Below are positions 21,440 through 32,194 of a DNA stretch of 64,000 nucleotides, one piece after another. The stretch comes from Cystobasidiopsis lactophilus (taxonomy: Eukaryota; Basidiomycota; Agaricostilbomycetes; Agaricostilbales; Chionosphaeraceae), in NCBI GenBank assembly GCA_001599975.1, contig BCIO01000001.1, positions 5,081,631 through 5,145,630 of the forward strand, written 5' to 3'. A program made the position numbers and the translations under genes. The notes below the pieces were generated by a model, which was not told the DNA's origin, made no database searches, and was given only the letters and a program-made list of their open reading frames with translations. Within the stretch, counting starts at the first letter, position 1; each line of letters opens with the position of its first letter.

Positions 21440-23551
21440 ATGGATATGTATGGTGGTATGGGAGGAATGGGAGGAGGCATGGATATGATGTACGTCCAGT
21501 CCTGCTACATCTTGCCGAAAGAGGCAAGGGCACTAACGTATTCTGGGTGGCGAATGTCTTCAACAGGGTATGAGCTCTCCCGTCTTTGCCTTGGACTATC
21601 GCTCAGCTAGGATACATTCGAATAGGGAGGAATGTAAGTCGCTGGCGATGCTTCTTCAGTCGGGGCAAGTTGACGAAAGTTAACCTTGCGATGGATGCAG
21701 GGTATGATCTCTCGCTGGCAAGATCTTGGACCTGACAGGTTACTGACGCTCCCTTTGATCTCTTCAGGGCGGAATGGGAGGAATGTAAGCTTGTTAACTC
21801 CAAGACGCGTTGCATCCGGGGCTAAGGCTGGCCGACCTTTCCGGTTTGCAGGGTTAGTTCCCGCCTTGTTCTTCTTGGTCTTGAGTCTCTGACGGATAGC
21901 CATGAACGATGGTATGCAGGACATGATGGATAAGTCGCTTCCCTTCTTATTGATCCTCTTGGCGACAAGCTAACTCGTTGACGCGCACGGGGTGGAGGAA
22001 TGATGGGAGGCGAGTTTCTGGGCTTTTGAGCTGGCCTGACCTCTCTGAACCCTCGCTTCACCAGGTATGGGCGGCGGCATGGGAGGACGACAGGTAAGGA
22101 GCCTCGAGACTCGGTGGCAAATTGACCTTCGGCTCATTGTCGTGCCCACCTCGAACCACCAGAGATGGCGAGGTTGCGTCCATGGGCTAACGACGTTGCT
22201 TTTCGCTGCTTGTGCTGGCTTGTAAGTTGTTAACACTGAATGGGCAGACCAGCAGCTAAAGGTGGAGCCCAGCATCTTCGCGGGCGCGTTTGTTTCTGTC
22301 TCGACCACGAACGGCAAGACCTTCAAACCAGCTTTCAAGCCCGACCCTAATGATCCTCAAGCGGCCAAAGAACAAGCCTTGTTCTGGCTTCACATTGCAG
22401 GTGCGTTTTTGGCTGCGACTTATGTCGGACGACGGGCGACTTTAGAGCTCGATTTGTCCAGGCGGTATTCTCTGTGTCCTTTGCATCCCTCTAACTCTAT
22501 TCGAGCGGCATCACCCGATTAATCAACTAGGCATGATGTGCATGCGCGGCGGGGTTCGTTCTTAGGCTCCTTTGCCGCAGCCATTGACTGACTTGACGAG
22601 AGGCTCCGATCTCTAGTGGCACCAAATAGGTCAAATGGACCAAGAATGGAAAGAACTACCGCTCATTTTATTCCTAATCACCTTGGCGGTTCGTTGCCCC
22701 CCTTCATTTCATTCAGAGATCTTTGATGACCTGGAGTCTAAACAGGTCGTGATCACCACCTTGGTCATGGACATCCTCGATCTGGGGACCGGATTTAACA
22801 CCTGGAGCCATTTGACGCAGGTCGTGGTCATTGGCTATGGCTCGACGGGCGTCGCCGCCGCCGCGCTCGAAGCGTTCAGCGCCTACGGCCAAAGCATGCC
22901 TGGCATGGGCGGTGGTGAGCTTTCTTTGCAAGCTTTTGATGTCCGGAGCTGATGGAGATTGGTAAACAGGCATGGGCGGTAAGTCTTGCTCTCTCCTGGT
23001 TTCCGACTCTGCAGCTCACTTGGCGTTCTCCTCTAAGGCATGGGCGGTATGGGCGGTGAGCCTCCCTCGTCCTTCTGTTCGGAGATAGAGTACTCACAAC
23101 ATGACTTTGCAACAGGCATGGGCAAGTACTCTGCCCCTTCTTTCGGGTGGCTTGGCTAACCTCTCACCTTGTGCTTTTCAGGCGGCATGGGTAAGCGCAT
23201 CCCTTTCGAGTGTCAACGGAGCTTTCTGACAGTTTTCAACAGACATGATGGGCGGCATGGGGTGAGTGATCGGCGATCCACCGAAAAGACCTTTGGCTCA
23301 TTGCTGAACTTTGTGATCTCGCTCGACAGAGGGTGAGCTGTCGACTCCTCGCTGCGCGTTCCTTCTAACTCTCAAGTTTCTTTTTGTTGCAGCATGGGGT
23401 AAGTTTCCGATATCAAGCTCAACCATGGGCAGCCTCTGACACATTGAACCCTCAATTCAGCGGAATGGGCAAGTTACCCCTCGCGCTCTTGGCTCGGTCT
23501 CACACTAATGCGTTTAATTCAGGTGGAATGGGAGGCATGGGAGGATTCTAA
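21440..23551 (+). CDS. Gly/Met-repeat membrane protein built from about 24 mostly tiny exons
   Basis: My best chain has 24 exons: 21440-21489, 21567, 21626-21633, 21701, 21768-21784, 21827-21852, 21900-21929, 21989-22009, 22065-22093, 22163-22172, 22248-22400, 22462-22464, 22531-22553, 22617-22688, 22746-22914, 22970-22978, 23038-23055, 23116-23121, 23182-23190, 23243-23261, 23330-23332, 23393-23398, 23461-23468, 23523-23551. The sum is 720 nt, 239 residues plus stop. Both ends are GGM repeats (MDMYGGMGGMGGGMDMM at the N-terminus, GGMGGMGGF at the C-terminus). The core has EPSIFAGAFVSVSTTNGKTF and two likely membrane segments (ELPLILFLITLAVVITTLVM; TQVVVIGYGSTGVAAAAL). Introns are 42-77 nt, with GC-AG at 22010, 23122 and 23469. 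Least certain are the 1-nt exons, the 21827-21852 exon, the 10-nt exon and the 21930-21988 intron. A canonical alternative at the last joins 21911 to 21998. I do not recognise the family. Confidence 0.6.
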
Positions 23552-24110
23552 GGAGTCTGACCTGCTCAGCTCTGTCTTGCACAGCGCCCTCACGCCACCG
23601 GCGCAGTTTTTGGTCGTCACCCGGCATTCGCGTCTGTTCGGCTGGCACCTTGCCTCCTCGCGATGCTCGTTATACTCGTCGTGAGTCTGTTCAATGACAA
23701 TGAGACGAGGCTTGGCTGGAGTCTTGATTCAGCGGCGAGTAACCGGCAAGGTGGTGACCGCCTTCAGTGGTCCAAGTGGACTGCAACTGGCTCTCGCTTT
23801 CCTTCAAGAGTGTTCAGGTGCGTATTAAAACTTCTGAAGCTGTTTGGTGGCTAGCTGACCACAGCATCGCGGCAGGTGGCAAAAGTCATTTGAACCTCCT
23901 GCTCCTCTATCGAGCCCGGACTCTTTCGAATGATACCTCCGTACATTATTTGGGACTGTAATAGTGCCATACAGTGTTCAAAATGATTTAAACTGCCGCT
24001 TTTCGGAGATCGGTCAAAACCACAAGCAGCGAGCGAGCCAGCGTTATGGACAAAGATTCCCTGGGCGCGGGACCCAAGGCCTTGCGGAAGGCGACCAAAT
24101 CTCTGCAGCA
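23552..24110. other. Intergenic, promoter of eL34 gene
   Basis: No gene supported. It precedes the ribosomal protein eL34 start and should contain its promoter and leader; I see no TATA element. Confidence 0.4.
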
Positions 24111-24632
24111 ATGGCCCCACGAGTTACCCTCCGAACGAGGAAGAGCTACAACACTGTTCGTCGTCGTCGTTTCCGTCCAGAGCTCAGAGACTCACACGCA
24201 TCGAACAGGCTTCGAACCTCCGAAAAATCTCAAAGACGCCAGGTTCGCTCGCCCCGGCTTCCGTTGACAGCTCATTTGGACACAGGACTGAGACTGGGCA
24301 CTATGTACAGGTGGCAAGACCGTTTACTTGAGGCAAAAGAAGCGCGGCGGCCAGCCCAAATGCGGTGACTGCCACTCGGTCCTTTACGGCGTGCGTTTGC
24401 CCTCCCTTCGCTTTATACAGAGCTGGTATTCACCTTCAACGGATGCGCACAGATCCCAGCTCTCCGCCCAAGGCAATACGCCACCATCTCCAAGCGCCAA
24501 AAGACCGTCACCAGGGCATACGGCGGCTCGAGGTGCTCAAACTGCGTCCGCGACCGGGTCGTCCGCGCCTTCCTCATCGAGGAGGCCAAGATTGTCAAGA
24601 AGGTCATCAAGGCGCAGAAGGAGGCCAAATAA
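24111..24632 (+). CDS. RPL34: Large-subunit ribosomal protein eL34
   Basis: Four exons (24111-24155, 24209-24242, 24311-24390, 24453-24632) encode 112 residues. The sequence follows eL34 end to end: [75 protein letters not shown], and [19 protein letters not shown]. The CGDC and CSNC pairs are the zinc-finger cysteines of the family. It is a cytosolic 60S subunit protein. The first exon has only 45 nt and the second 34 nt, a common layout for fungal ribosomal genes with 5'-biased introns. Confidence 0.96.
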
Positions 24633-24884
24633 GCGAGGGACAGGGGACTAGGGGATTTCCGGACGACTTGCCTCCCTCTCGACTTTTACCTCCTTCGGCT
24701 TCGACCCACCTTCTCGGACGCTCCACCATGCTTGCACGGCTTTGAGGAAAGGACGGGGCAATGCAATTGTCATCTTTTTTTCATTCACAGGAACTTCTCA
24801 TTGGCAGATGGTTTGGTACAACAGGATGAGTGGGAGGCCTAAGGTCCACGACAACAGAAAAGTACAGCAACAGGCGGCTTCCAC

Positions 24885-25965
24885 CTAGGGCGTCCTCGCA
24901 CCTCGGCTATTGGGCCTCTGCAAGCTGGCGCCGATCAAGTCTGGCGGCATCAGCAGGCTCGACTCGAGCGTCGGCGTCAACTTTGGCTCGCCGACTTTTT
25001 CGGCCTTGGCCGTCTCTTCCAACAGCAGCTTCAACTCGTCCGCTGCTGCCGAAGAAGGTGCCACCACCTTGAGCGCTTCCTCCGCCATCCATTCTTGAGC
25101 TTGGCCCGAAGGTCGCCACTCATCCCTGAACAGGCCGCTATCGCCCACCATCATCTCCAGCCACTGAGGCCGGCCCTCGTCCTTGAAGCCAAAAACATGC
25201 GGGAAGGCCATGATGAGCCCGAACAGGTCGTAGAAGCTGACCACCGAGACACTTTCCTGTTCAGCCAAGGCGAAGGCCTGCGAGTTGAGCAGGCAGCTGA
25301 AGAACGACAGCCGGTGCAGTTCGTCCTCTTCCAACCCGTGCGGCGGCTGGTAGGACCGAGGCACGCGAGTCAGAGAGTAAGGGACAGCGAGCAGGATGTT
25401 GGTAGCGCCTGAAAGGCTACAGTGAGCTCGGTGGTGGCGAGAGCCGGATACGAAAGGCTTACCGAGATGCTTGAGCTGGCGAACGGCATCTCTCATCGCA
25501 ACGATAGTCACAGCGGGATCCTTGTCCTTGGTGAGCAAGGCATCGTAGGAGCCGGCCGCGAGGATGAAGAGCGTCTGGGCCGCGTTGAAAGATGAGACGG
25601 CGGCTGAGTACCTCTGAATCTGAGCTGACAGGTTGGCATCTGCGTCCCCCGTATCACTTAAGTAAGCTGTTGTCCCCGGCAAGACGTCAAGAGGCCTACC
25701 GCCAAGCTTCGGGAAGGTAGGGTCCAACTTGAAAGTGGTGGCTGAAGGCTTGCTAGGCTCAGGCTCTGACGCGGCTTAGACCTCCAGAAGGCGCTCATAC
25801 CTTTTGGCTGCGTGAAGAGTTCAACATCGGCATTGAGCGACTCCCCGAGTTTCTTGGTCCAGCCTGGGCGAGAAGTCGTCAGAGCAAGCCTTCCAGCGCG
25901 CATCAGACATTGAGCGACTTGCCGACGCAGGCTTCGTCTCCAAAAACGACGACTTGATTGGGCAT
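24885..25965 (-). CDS. SGNH/GDSL-like protein lacking the block I serine
   Basis: Four exons (25965-25923, 25863-25801, 25741-25463, 25408-24885) give 302 residues. The layout resembles fungal GDSL (SGNH) carbohydrate esterases. A strand ending in FGD opens the protein (MPNQVVVFGDEACVG), then AQTLFILAAGSYDALL occupies the block III position, then GATNILLAVPYSLTRVPRSY, and SFYDLFGLIMAFPHVFGF leads toward the C-terminal region. The nucleophile of GDS is replaced by Glu (GDE), so an esterase would be inactive unless another residue serves. No signal peptide is seen, unlike secreted relatives. Intron 1 (25864-25922) has a GC donor (G|GCAAGT). The family call is by overall layout and is moderate. 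Confidence 0.6.
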
Positions 25966-26718
25966 TCTGGTCGAATGAGGTCAAGAGCGAGTCAAAGTAC
26001 GTAGGCCGGGAGGAGAAGAAAGTGGACACTGCGCTCGGGCAAGGGAGGTTCACTGCCTCATTCTCCTGAACCCTCCATTTTTGGGACAGACAATGACGAC
26101 ACTGCCTGCAAAGGAGCTCTCGCCAAAGAAGCAAGCTACCTTCGGACACCGAGCTGATCTGGCGCATCAAATTTCCGCGCTGGTGGCAAATCACCACCAA
26201 GGTCACTCGAGGTCTCCAGAACTTCAAGCACGCGCTCGTGGGCAGGAGAATACACAAATCATAGTATCTGGGCCACAATCGGAGCGTTCAAGGCAACACG
26301 AGAATGAAAAAGAGCTGTCGACGTTGGGGGCGAAGCGTCGGTTCGACCTCGTCAACGAAGCGCCTGCGCCTCGCCGTTGATGGCCACGTTTGAAGATTTG
26401 TCCGATTCAAAGAGATTGCTGCCTCAGCTTCGGCGGCTCCATCACCTGTTGGGTGGCAAATGCGCTCCCGCTGCCAAAATCCACTCGGCCGCCGCGGCGG
26501 CAGCCGCCGCAGATTCGATGCTCAGCGGCCTTGGAATCGCCAATGCCTTGCCCCATTGTCTTGACAATGAAGTGGCGTCCTAGCAAAGAGCCGGAACAGA
26601 CTCTTATCGCTGCCATGCCTGCCCGGCAAAAGTGCGTGGCGGGGATCGCCGCCACACCGTGACCTCGTTCATCCGGTCGCCATCCCCACGTTTCTGAGCC
26701 TTTTGACCAGCAGCAACC
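25966..26718. other. Intergenic, divergent promoter region
   Basis: About 750 bases between two divergent genes (SGNH-like to the left, esterase to the right). No coding unit is supported. Short Ala-coding GCC/GCA runs near 26490-26515 reflect low complexity. Confidence 0.4.
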
Positions 26719-27934
26719 ATGTCTTCGACCAAGTATACACCTTATCCCAAGAGCGGGCTCTATGTCAGCTCGTCGTATGCCGCCCAGGCACTCAATGCCA
26801 CCTTGCCCGTCAAAGTTGTGTTGAATGTGTGCTCGAGCCTGCTGGAGTTTGTGCATCCCCAAGCCGCTCGTAGCATTGTCAACTTCCTGCTCTGCCCTGT
26901 CAAAAGCAGCACCTTGGCCATGATCACTGAAGTCGTCCACGAGAGCTTCAAGGGCACCTGGACGGCCCAAGGGGCTGATTGGGAGAAGAACAACGATGTG
27001 ACTCTGCTTTACACGCATGGTGAGAAGTAGTCCACCGTGGTCCCTCATGATCCCGAAGGCTTAAGGTTGATACACTAGGCGGCGCATTCGTCTATGGTTG
27101 GTCTTAGCCTTTCGCCACTGCTGTTGTTGCTGACACCCAGCTGCTCCCAGGTCACAGTGTGCTCTGGCCCGACTACTTTGAGGACCTCATTGTAGGGTTC
27201 AAGAAGGCGACCGGCAAATCCCTTCGCATTCTGTCCGTCGAGTACTGTAAATCATTTTGCTCTTGTGACTTGTCTACCACGCTAAAGCAAGCTACACAGC
27301 CTTGGCTCTTGATGCGCCTTATCCAACTCAAATCAACGAATGTGGAGCTGCCTACAAGTATCTCTTGGAGGAATTGAAAGTGGATCCGAGCAAGATCCTT
27401 TTCGGTGGGGATCTTCTCCCTCAAAGATTGCGTCTTCGAGACTGACCTTGCTTGTCTGTTTCAGGCGGCGACTCGGCTGGCGGCAATTTGGCTTTGGACC
27501 TCTGGCTGTCTAACAAATCTTCCAAGCCTCGTCCCGCCGGCCTTATCCTCCACTCGCCCTGGCTCTGCCTCGACACTGGCCCGAGCTACAAGAGCTTTGT
27601 CGAAAACAGCAGCTCTGACTGGGTTGGTCCTCGATTCCTCAAACTCGGCAGAGAAAAGTACGCGACAACGCTGCGCTCGGTGCCTAAGTCGTCCGACTTG
27701 GGTGGCGCGCCTCCAGCTTTCCTCACCGTGGGGCAATCCGAGAAGCTCAGAGACTCTGTCATCGAGCTCGAGTCGTCCTTGAAGGCTGCCGGAGTTCAAA
27801 ATGTCGAGATCACCGTTGCCGCCGGCGAGTATCACGACTTTGCGGTGGCACCGAGCCTCAACATTGACCCTTCCAAGTACACTGCATGCTTGGCACAGTC
27901 GATCACTTGGATTCAAAAGGTGGCCAAGGTGTGA
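26719..27934 (+). CDS. Alpha/beta-hydrolase, HSL-type esterase
   Basis: Five exons (26719-27019, 27079-27096, 27151-27246, 27288-27404, 27465-27934) give 333 residues. The oxyanion-hole motif THGGAFVYGHSVLW (HGG) is assembled across three exons, including an 18-nt exon. The nucleophile elbow is GGDSAGGNLALDLW (GDSAG). The acid and histidine are likely in FLTVGQSEKLRDSVIELE and AAGEYHDFAVAPS. This is the hormone-sensitive-lipase family (alpha/beta hydrolase fold 3) of carboxylesterases. An N-terminal helical region (SLLEFVHPQAARSIVNFLLC) may cap the active site or touch membranes. The substrate is unknown. The intron at 27247-27287 is 41 nt, among the shortest seen. Confidence 0.9.
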
Positions 27935-28495
27935 TGGGCGTGGCTTCTTTGGCGGATTTTCTGGATGTGTAAATGGGCTGGGTGGCGTATGCTCCAGAGA
28001 GGGCAGCTGGCGATGTCGATGCAATATGGATTGATGAGGAGCTTTTTCACATGTTCTCACTGGAGGGCCAAGAATCGGCGAGCGACGGTCTGGTGGCTTT
28101 CCGCGCCTGACTTGGGCGTCCCTGCGGAAGTTGATAGGCAACGTATGATCTTACAGCTCTAAGAATTAGTTCTGTAATACAAATATAGAAGTTGGACCCA
28201 TGTCTTGATGAGGCTCGATGGCTTTCCGGACCGCCTTTGTGCGTCCATCTCGCCATTTCCTTCGCACTTCCTCACTGAGAGCGTCGTTCTCTGTTTAGGA
28301 TGTTATAGGTGCACGACGGTAGGTATATAATTGAAGCTACCTGGCAGATACGCAGGCTACTTGAGGTGTGGATGCGAAGGTTGCCACCAAAAGTGGTATC
28401 CTCTTGGTTGCATGACCACACCAAAAGGACGAACCTTGAAATCTCGGATGGGCCCTGCGAAAGATTTGAAGTGCGCAACTAATAAAAACACAAAA
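27935..28495. other. Intergenic between convergent genes
   Basis: Convergent 3' flanks of the esterase and of the minus-strand unknown gene. No coding feature is supported; short A/T-rich stretches may hold polyadenylation signals. Confidence 0.4.
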
Positions 28496-29886
28496 TCAGC
28501 TCTGTCCTAGGCGACCCCAGCGCTTTTCGACCGCACAGATAGCGGCAAGGGGCTCCGCAAGTCTGGGTAGCACCGTCGCGAGTTTCGCAAGCTTGATGGA
28601 GTAATCGGATGTCTCTGTTATAATCATTAGATGTCGCCTCGATTCTTCGTCGCCTGCCAGTGAGTTCAAATACATCTTGCCAGCCTTGTAATCAAAGCTG
28701 GGCATCGACAGCAGCAACCCGCTTCGAGGAGGCGAATGGAACCAGTGTTTACGTCGATCATCATCAGTGGCCCCTTTGAATGGCTTGCCGACACAGGCGT
28801 GAATCCCAAACAGAGCGAGGAGAATAACATCAAAAACGTCGTAGTCCGAGTCGTACGCGCGGAGCCAACCAGCAGGCACCTGCACGGACCATCGTTATGA
28901 TTTAAGATCTTAATTCAAGACCCTTAGAATCGAATGTAGACTAACCTGTAGGAGGCGGCCTGTTTCGGCGTATTGGAGCACGTCGATCCAAGAGCAAAAG
29001 TTATACGGGGCAAGGAGGCGACTAGGGTCAAATTTCCGCCAGGCAGTGCCAGAGCCGATGAGAACTCCTTCTGGGATAGTGCTTTGGCGAAAGTGGATGG
29101 GGGCAAGATTGTAATCAGATTCGCTAAGAACACTGCGGTCGGCGCATGTTCGGAGACCAGCTAGCGGCGACGTCAGGGTGGACACGTAACACAGTGTGCT
29201 GGGGACTAACTTTCATTGTCAGCAAAGAAGGAGTCTTCTCGTAAGAAGTCGTGCGCAGCCGCAAAAGAGTTCAAGATTTCTGGAGCCCGCTGGAGCACTA
29301 CACCTGCATGCTCAGTGTCTATCTCCACAGCAGCGAACCAAAGGAACGCACCCTCGTCGGATAAGAAGGCGGCAAAGACAGGTGGGATCACAAGTGGGAT
29401 TCGGAAAGGGTGATTCCAATGTTCTTTCCAAGCTGCACTGGCATGGAAGCGTTCAATCGTGTGGTGCAGACGCGTCAGATCATCCGACTTGGGTTCGTCG
29501 TAGGAGACATGGCAGCCGGCTTTGTTGCAGTCATGGCCTCCACCATGCTCAGGGCAGGCATAGTAGTGCTGGCGAAGGAGTTCGTGTACGACCGCTTGCT
29601 GCTGCGGTGTCCGAGGCGGAACAACGGCGCCATCTACAAAACGATGAAGAGCCACGTTCATATCCTGGCAGTCGGCATGATGGCAGACCGGGCGGCCAAA
29701 AGGATGCGCGGGAGAAGGGTCGACGAATTCGTGGCGGACGTCCGCAAGATTCATTGGGGGATGATTGGTGATAGCAGAGAAGGACGCGGACCAGACCTTG
29801 GCACTTGTCTTGCCGGGTATTGTACATGTTCTCCGTGCCTGTAAGACCGTCGAGGCAGCCAGGTGATGTCTCTGTAACATTCTCAT
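28496..29886 (-). CDS. Unknown protein with Cys/His-rich segment
   Basis: Three exons (29886-29211, 29160-28946, 28879-28496), both introns GT-AG (50 and 66 nt), give 424 residues. No family was recognised. Features: a basic start (MRMLQRHHLAASTVLQARRT) that could be a mitochondrial presequence; a Cys/His-rich region (GRPVCHHADCQDM, then YYACPEHGGGHDCNKAGCH) that could bind zinc; a hydrophobic stretch (FRIPLVIPPVFAAFLSDEGA); and a C-terminal half with WIDVLQYAETGRLLQ and DVFDVILLALFGIHACVGKP. The start could also be the ATG two codons later at 29880. Confidence 0.6.
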
Positions 29887-30375
29887 CCAGGCTTTCAAGA
29901 GGAAAGGGGGACAAGACAGAGACACTGCAAGATGAGTTCTCAGCACGCCGTACAGCGCGACAACTTGGCAAGCTGGTCAAGGCACAAGTAGCCGGGGGCA
30001 GGGGGCAAGGGGCAGGCGAAGCCTAACTTGGGGGCCAGAAGTTCAGCGTTCTGGATGTTGACGCTCGCAGTACCGTTTTCTTCAGAATAACAAAGATTAC
30101 CGAGGGTCGCAGAAAGCCAGACAGCCATCTGATCCAAAGTAGTCAAGAAGTTAAGAACCGGGGTCGGTCCAGCAGCGGTGGCAAAAAAACTTAAAGCTTC
30201 TGGTTCACAGTTGGCCAAAGGTGCAGCATGAGAACAAGCGTATGTAGTTTCAATTTCGTTAAAGAAAGACTAGTAGTAGTAAAGCGAGCGTAAAAAGAAC
30301 ACAATAATCAGGGGGGTCAATGGAACAAGCTATTCTTCTAAGACGATGAAAAAGATCACAGTGTCCGTTTGTTGT
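29887..30375. other. Intergenic
   Basis: A 92-codon minus-strand frame at 29940-30218 does not begin with ATG and has no family features. I do not support it as a gene, though an upstream exon of the neighbouring minus-strand gene cannot be excluded. Confidence 0.35.
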
Positions 30376-32194
30376 TCAGTTCCAAGTCAGGCCAGGGTGC
30401 CCTCCTGCTTGCCCAGCGACGACCGGTTGCACGGGCGGAAAGCCGGAAGCGGATGGGTGCGCCTTGAAGATGGGAGAGCTGGACATAGGTTGGAGGAGGT
30501 TGGAGATTTGAGGCTTATGCGAGAGGCCCAGAGCCATGCTGATGCCCGGGTGGCTCGGGGAGGAAAGTATTGGCGAGATCAATCGATGACCGGCGCGAGG
30601 TAGGAGGTGAGGGGGAGTAGCTGTCGGGGATGAGTCGCCACCAGAAGCAAAAGTGAGGTCGGGAGGCGAAGATGGGGCGAAGCCAGAGCTGAAAGACGCA
30701 TCTTGGCCTTGCTGCTGGAAGTGATGAGGGTGATGGTGGTGGAAGGCGAACGCCGCGCCATCTTGCGGCTGCAGCTCCTCCTCCTTGACCCGCTTGACCA
30801 TCCCCTGCAGCTCCTCCGTCCCGAAAGCATCCACCTCGGACGTCTGCGACCGCGACCGTTTCCGGCCCATGGACTCCGAAGAAGCAGAGTGCATCGTGGA
30901 CGACGACTCGCTTAGGGTTGCCGACAATGGCGGCCCGCCAGCCAAGTGGTCTGGCGAATTCGGCGCTGACGAGTTGCCAGTTTTAAGAAGGAGCAGGTTA
31001 AGCGCTGCAGCTTGTGGCTCTTCCGACACGCCGCGCGACAAGGGTTGCCGGTGCAGGTTGGGGTCGAGGAATTGGTCCGTTGGGTGTTGGAGGGCAGGCG
31101 AGTGCTGCTGCGGCCATTCGGGAGGGACGGAGCGCGAGAGAGGGTGCTCCCGGCCATCGGACGTGAACACATCGCCGGACGAGGTGGACTGGTGGTCGTA
31201 GCTCTGCTCGTCGGCGGAGTGCGAGTGCCACAACTGGGGCGGCTGGTAGTGCGGGTGCAAGCCTTCGGGCATCATGGACGGGTGGAGGTATTCCATGTGG
31301 TGGTGCTGGTGATGAGAGGGTAGGGAAGGGTGGCCGGAAGGGTTGGGAGTAGAAAGCGAGCGCGTCATGACTAGGTGGTCCGGCCGCTGGCTGTACGGCG
31401 GCGGCGGGCCTTGGGAGTGATGCGGTTGGAAGAGGTCGTATTGATTCCCGCCCATCTGCGGCGGCATGCCGTACGAGTGGGAGGACGAGGCGTTGGAGAC
31501 GACGGAGGCCTGCCTGGATTGGTGGTGGTGGCCCCAGTCCTGCTGCTGCTCGTACATGGCCTGCTGCTGTTGCTGCTGCTGGTACATGTGGTGGTCGTCG
31601 TTGGCGTAGAGCGGTTCGGGCTCGTCCACCAGCACGGAGCCGCCGCGCTTGGCCGCCTTTTTGTTGGCCCGGTTCTTCCTGGCCCAGCGCCTCTTGGACT
31701 CAAGTGTCCGCTGCCTCCGCTCCTCGTCATTCTTTGGCCGATCCGCAACTGTGATTGTCACGCAATGTTTGCCCACACGATCAATTCCAAGATCCACAGT
31801 GTGATAAAAATGGAGGCTGGCACATACCATTGTCCCAGCGGGTTTTGCGAGGCTGGACGGCAAGCGGGATGGCGTGCTTGTCCTGCAAGTGCCGGCGCCA
31901 GATGGACCGGGCGTGCTTGCCGGTGTAGGACTTGTCGCAGTGGGGGCACGGGAAGGACTGCTGGCCGGTGAGCGGGTCGGTGATGGCCTGGGGCTGGATG
32001 TCATTGACGGTGAGCGGCTTGACGTCCTGGCCGTCTTGCTGGCCGCCGAGCTGGCTGCTGTCTAAGTGGTGCTGGCCAGAGCCGAAGAAGGGCGGCGACG
32101 AGATCTGGTCGTTGTAGCTGAGCATCGGGGCGGCCGTGTGCTGCTGGGCCGGACTGGAAGCCAGCAGCAGCGGATCTGAAGTGTAGGCGAACAT
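30376..32194 (-). CDS. C2H2 zinc-finger protein with long disordered tail
   Basis: Two exons (32194-31828 and 31748-30376) give 579 residues. One C2H2-like finger lies near residues 80-110 (FPCPHCDKSYTGKHARSIW, then RRHLQDKHAI), followed by a basic segment completed across the intron (RKTRWDNVADRPKNDEERR, then SKRRWARKNRANKKAAKRGG) that should contact DNA or act as a nuclear localisation signal. The remaining two thirds are Ser/Pro/His/Gln-rich with a glutamine run near 31540-31590, typical of a fungal transactivation region. Target genes are unknown. A second zinc-finger gene lies upstream on the same strand. Confidence 0.75.

Noticed and set aside
21827-21852. A third single-G exon at 21852 by analogy with 21567 and 21701
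   Set aside because: Using only the G leads to CCA-TGA in the next exon; a 26-nt exon at 21827-21852 with a 42-nt intron keeps the frame, so I prefer it.
31535-31595. CAG/CTG-rich run near the zinc-finger gene, considered as a microsatellite
   Set aside because: It encodes a short glutamine stretch in a disordered activation region; ordinary for fungal transcription factors.
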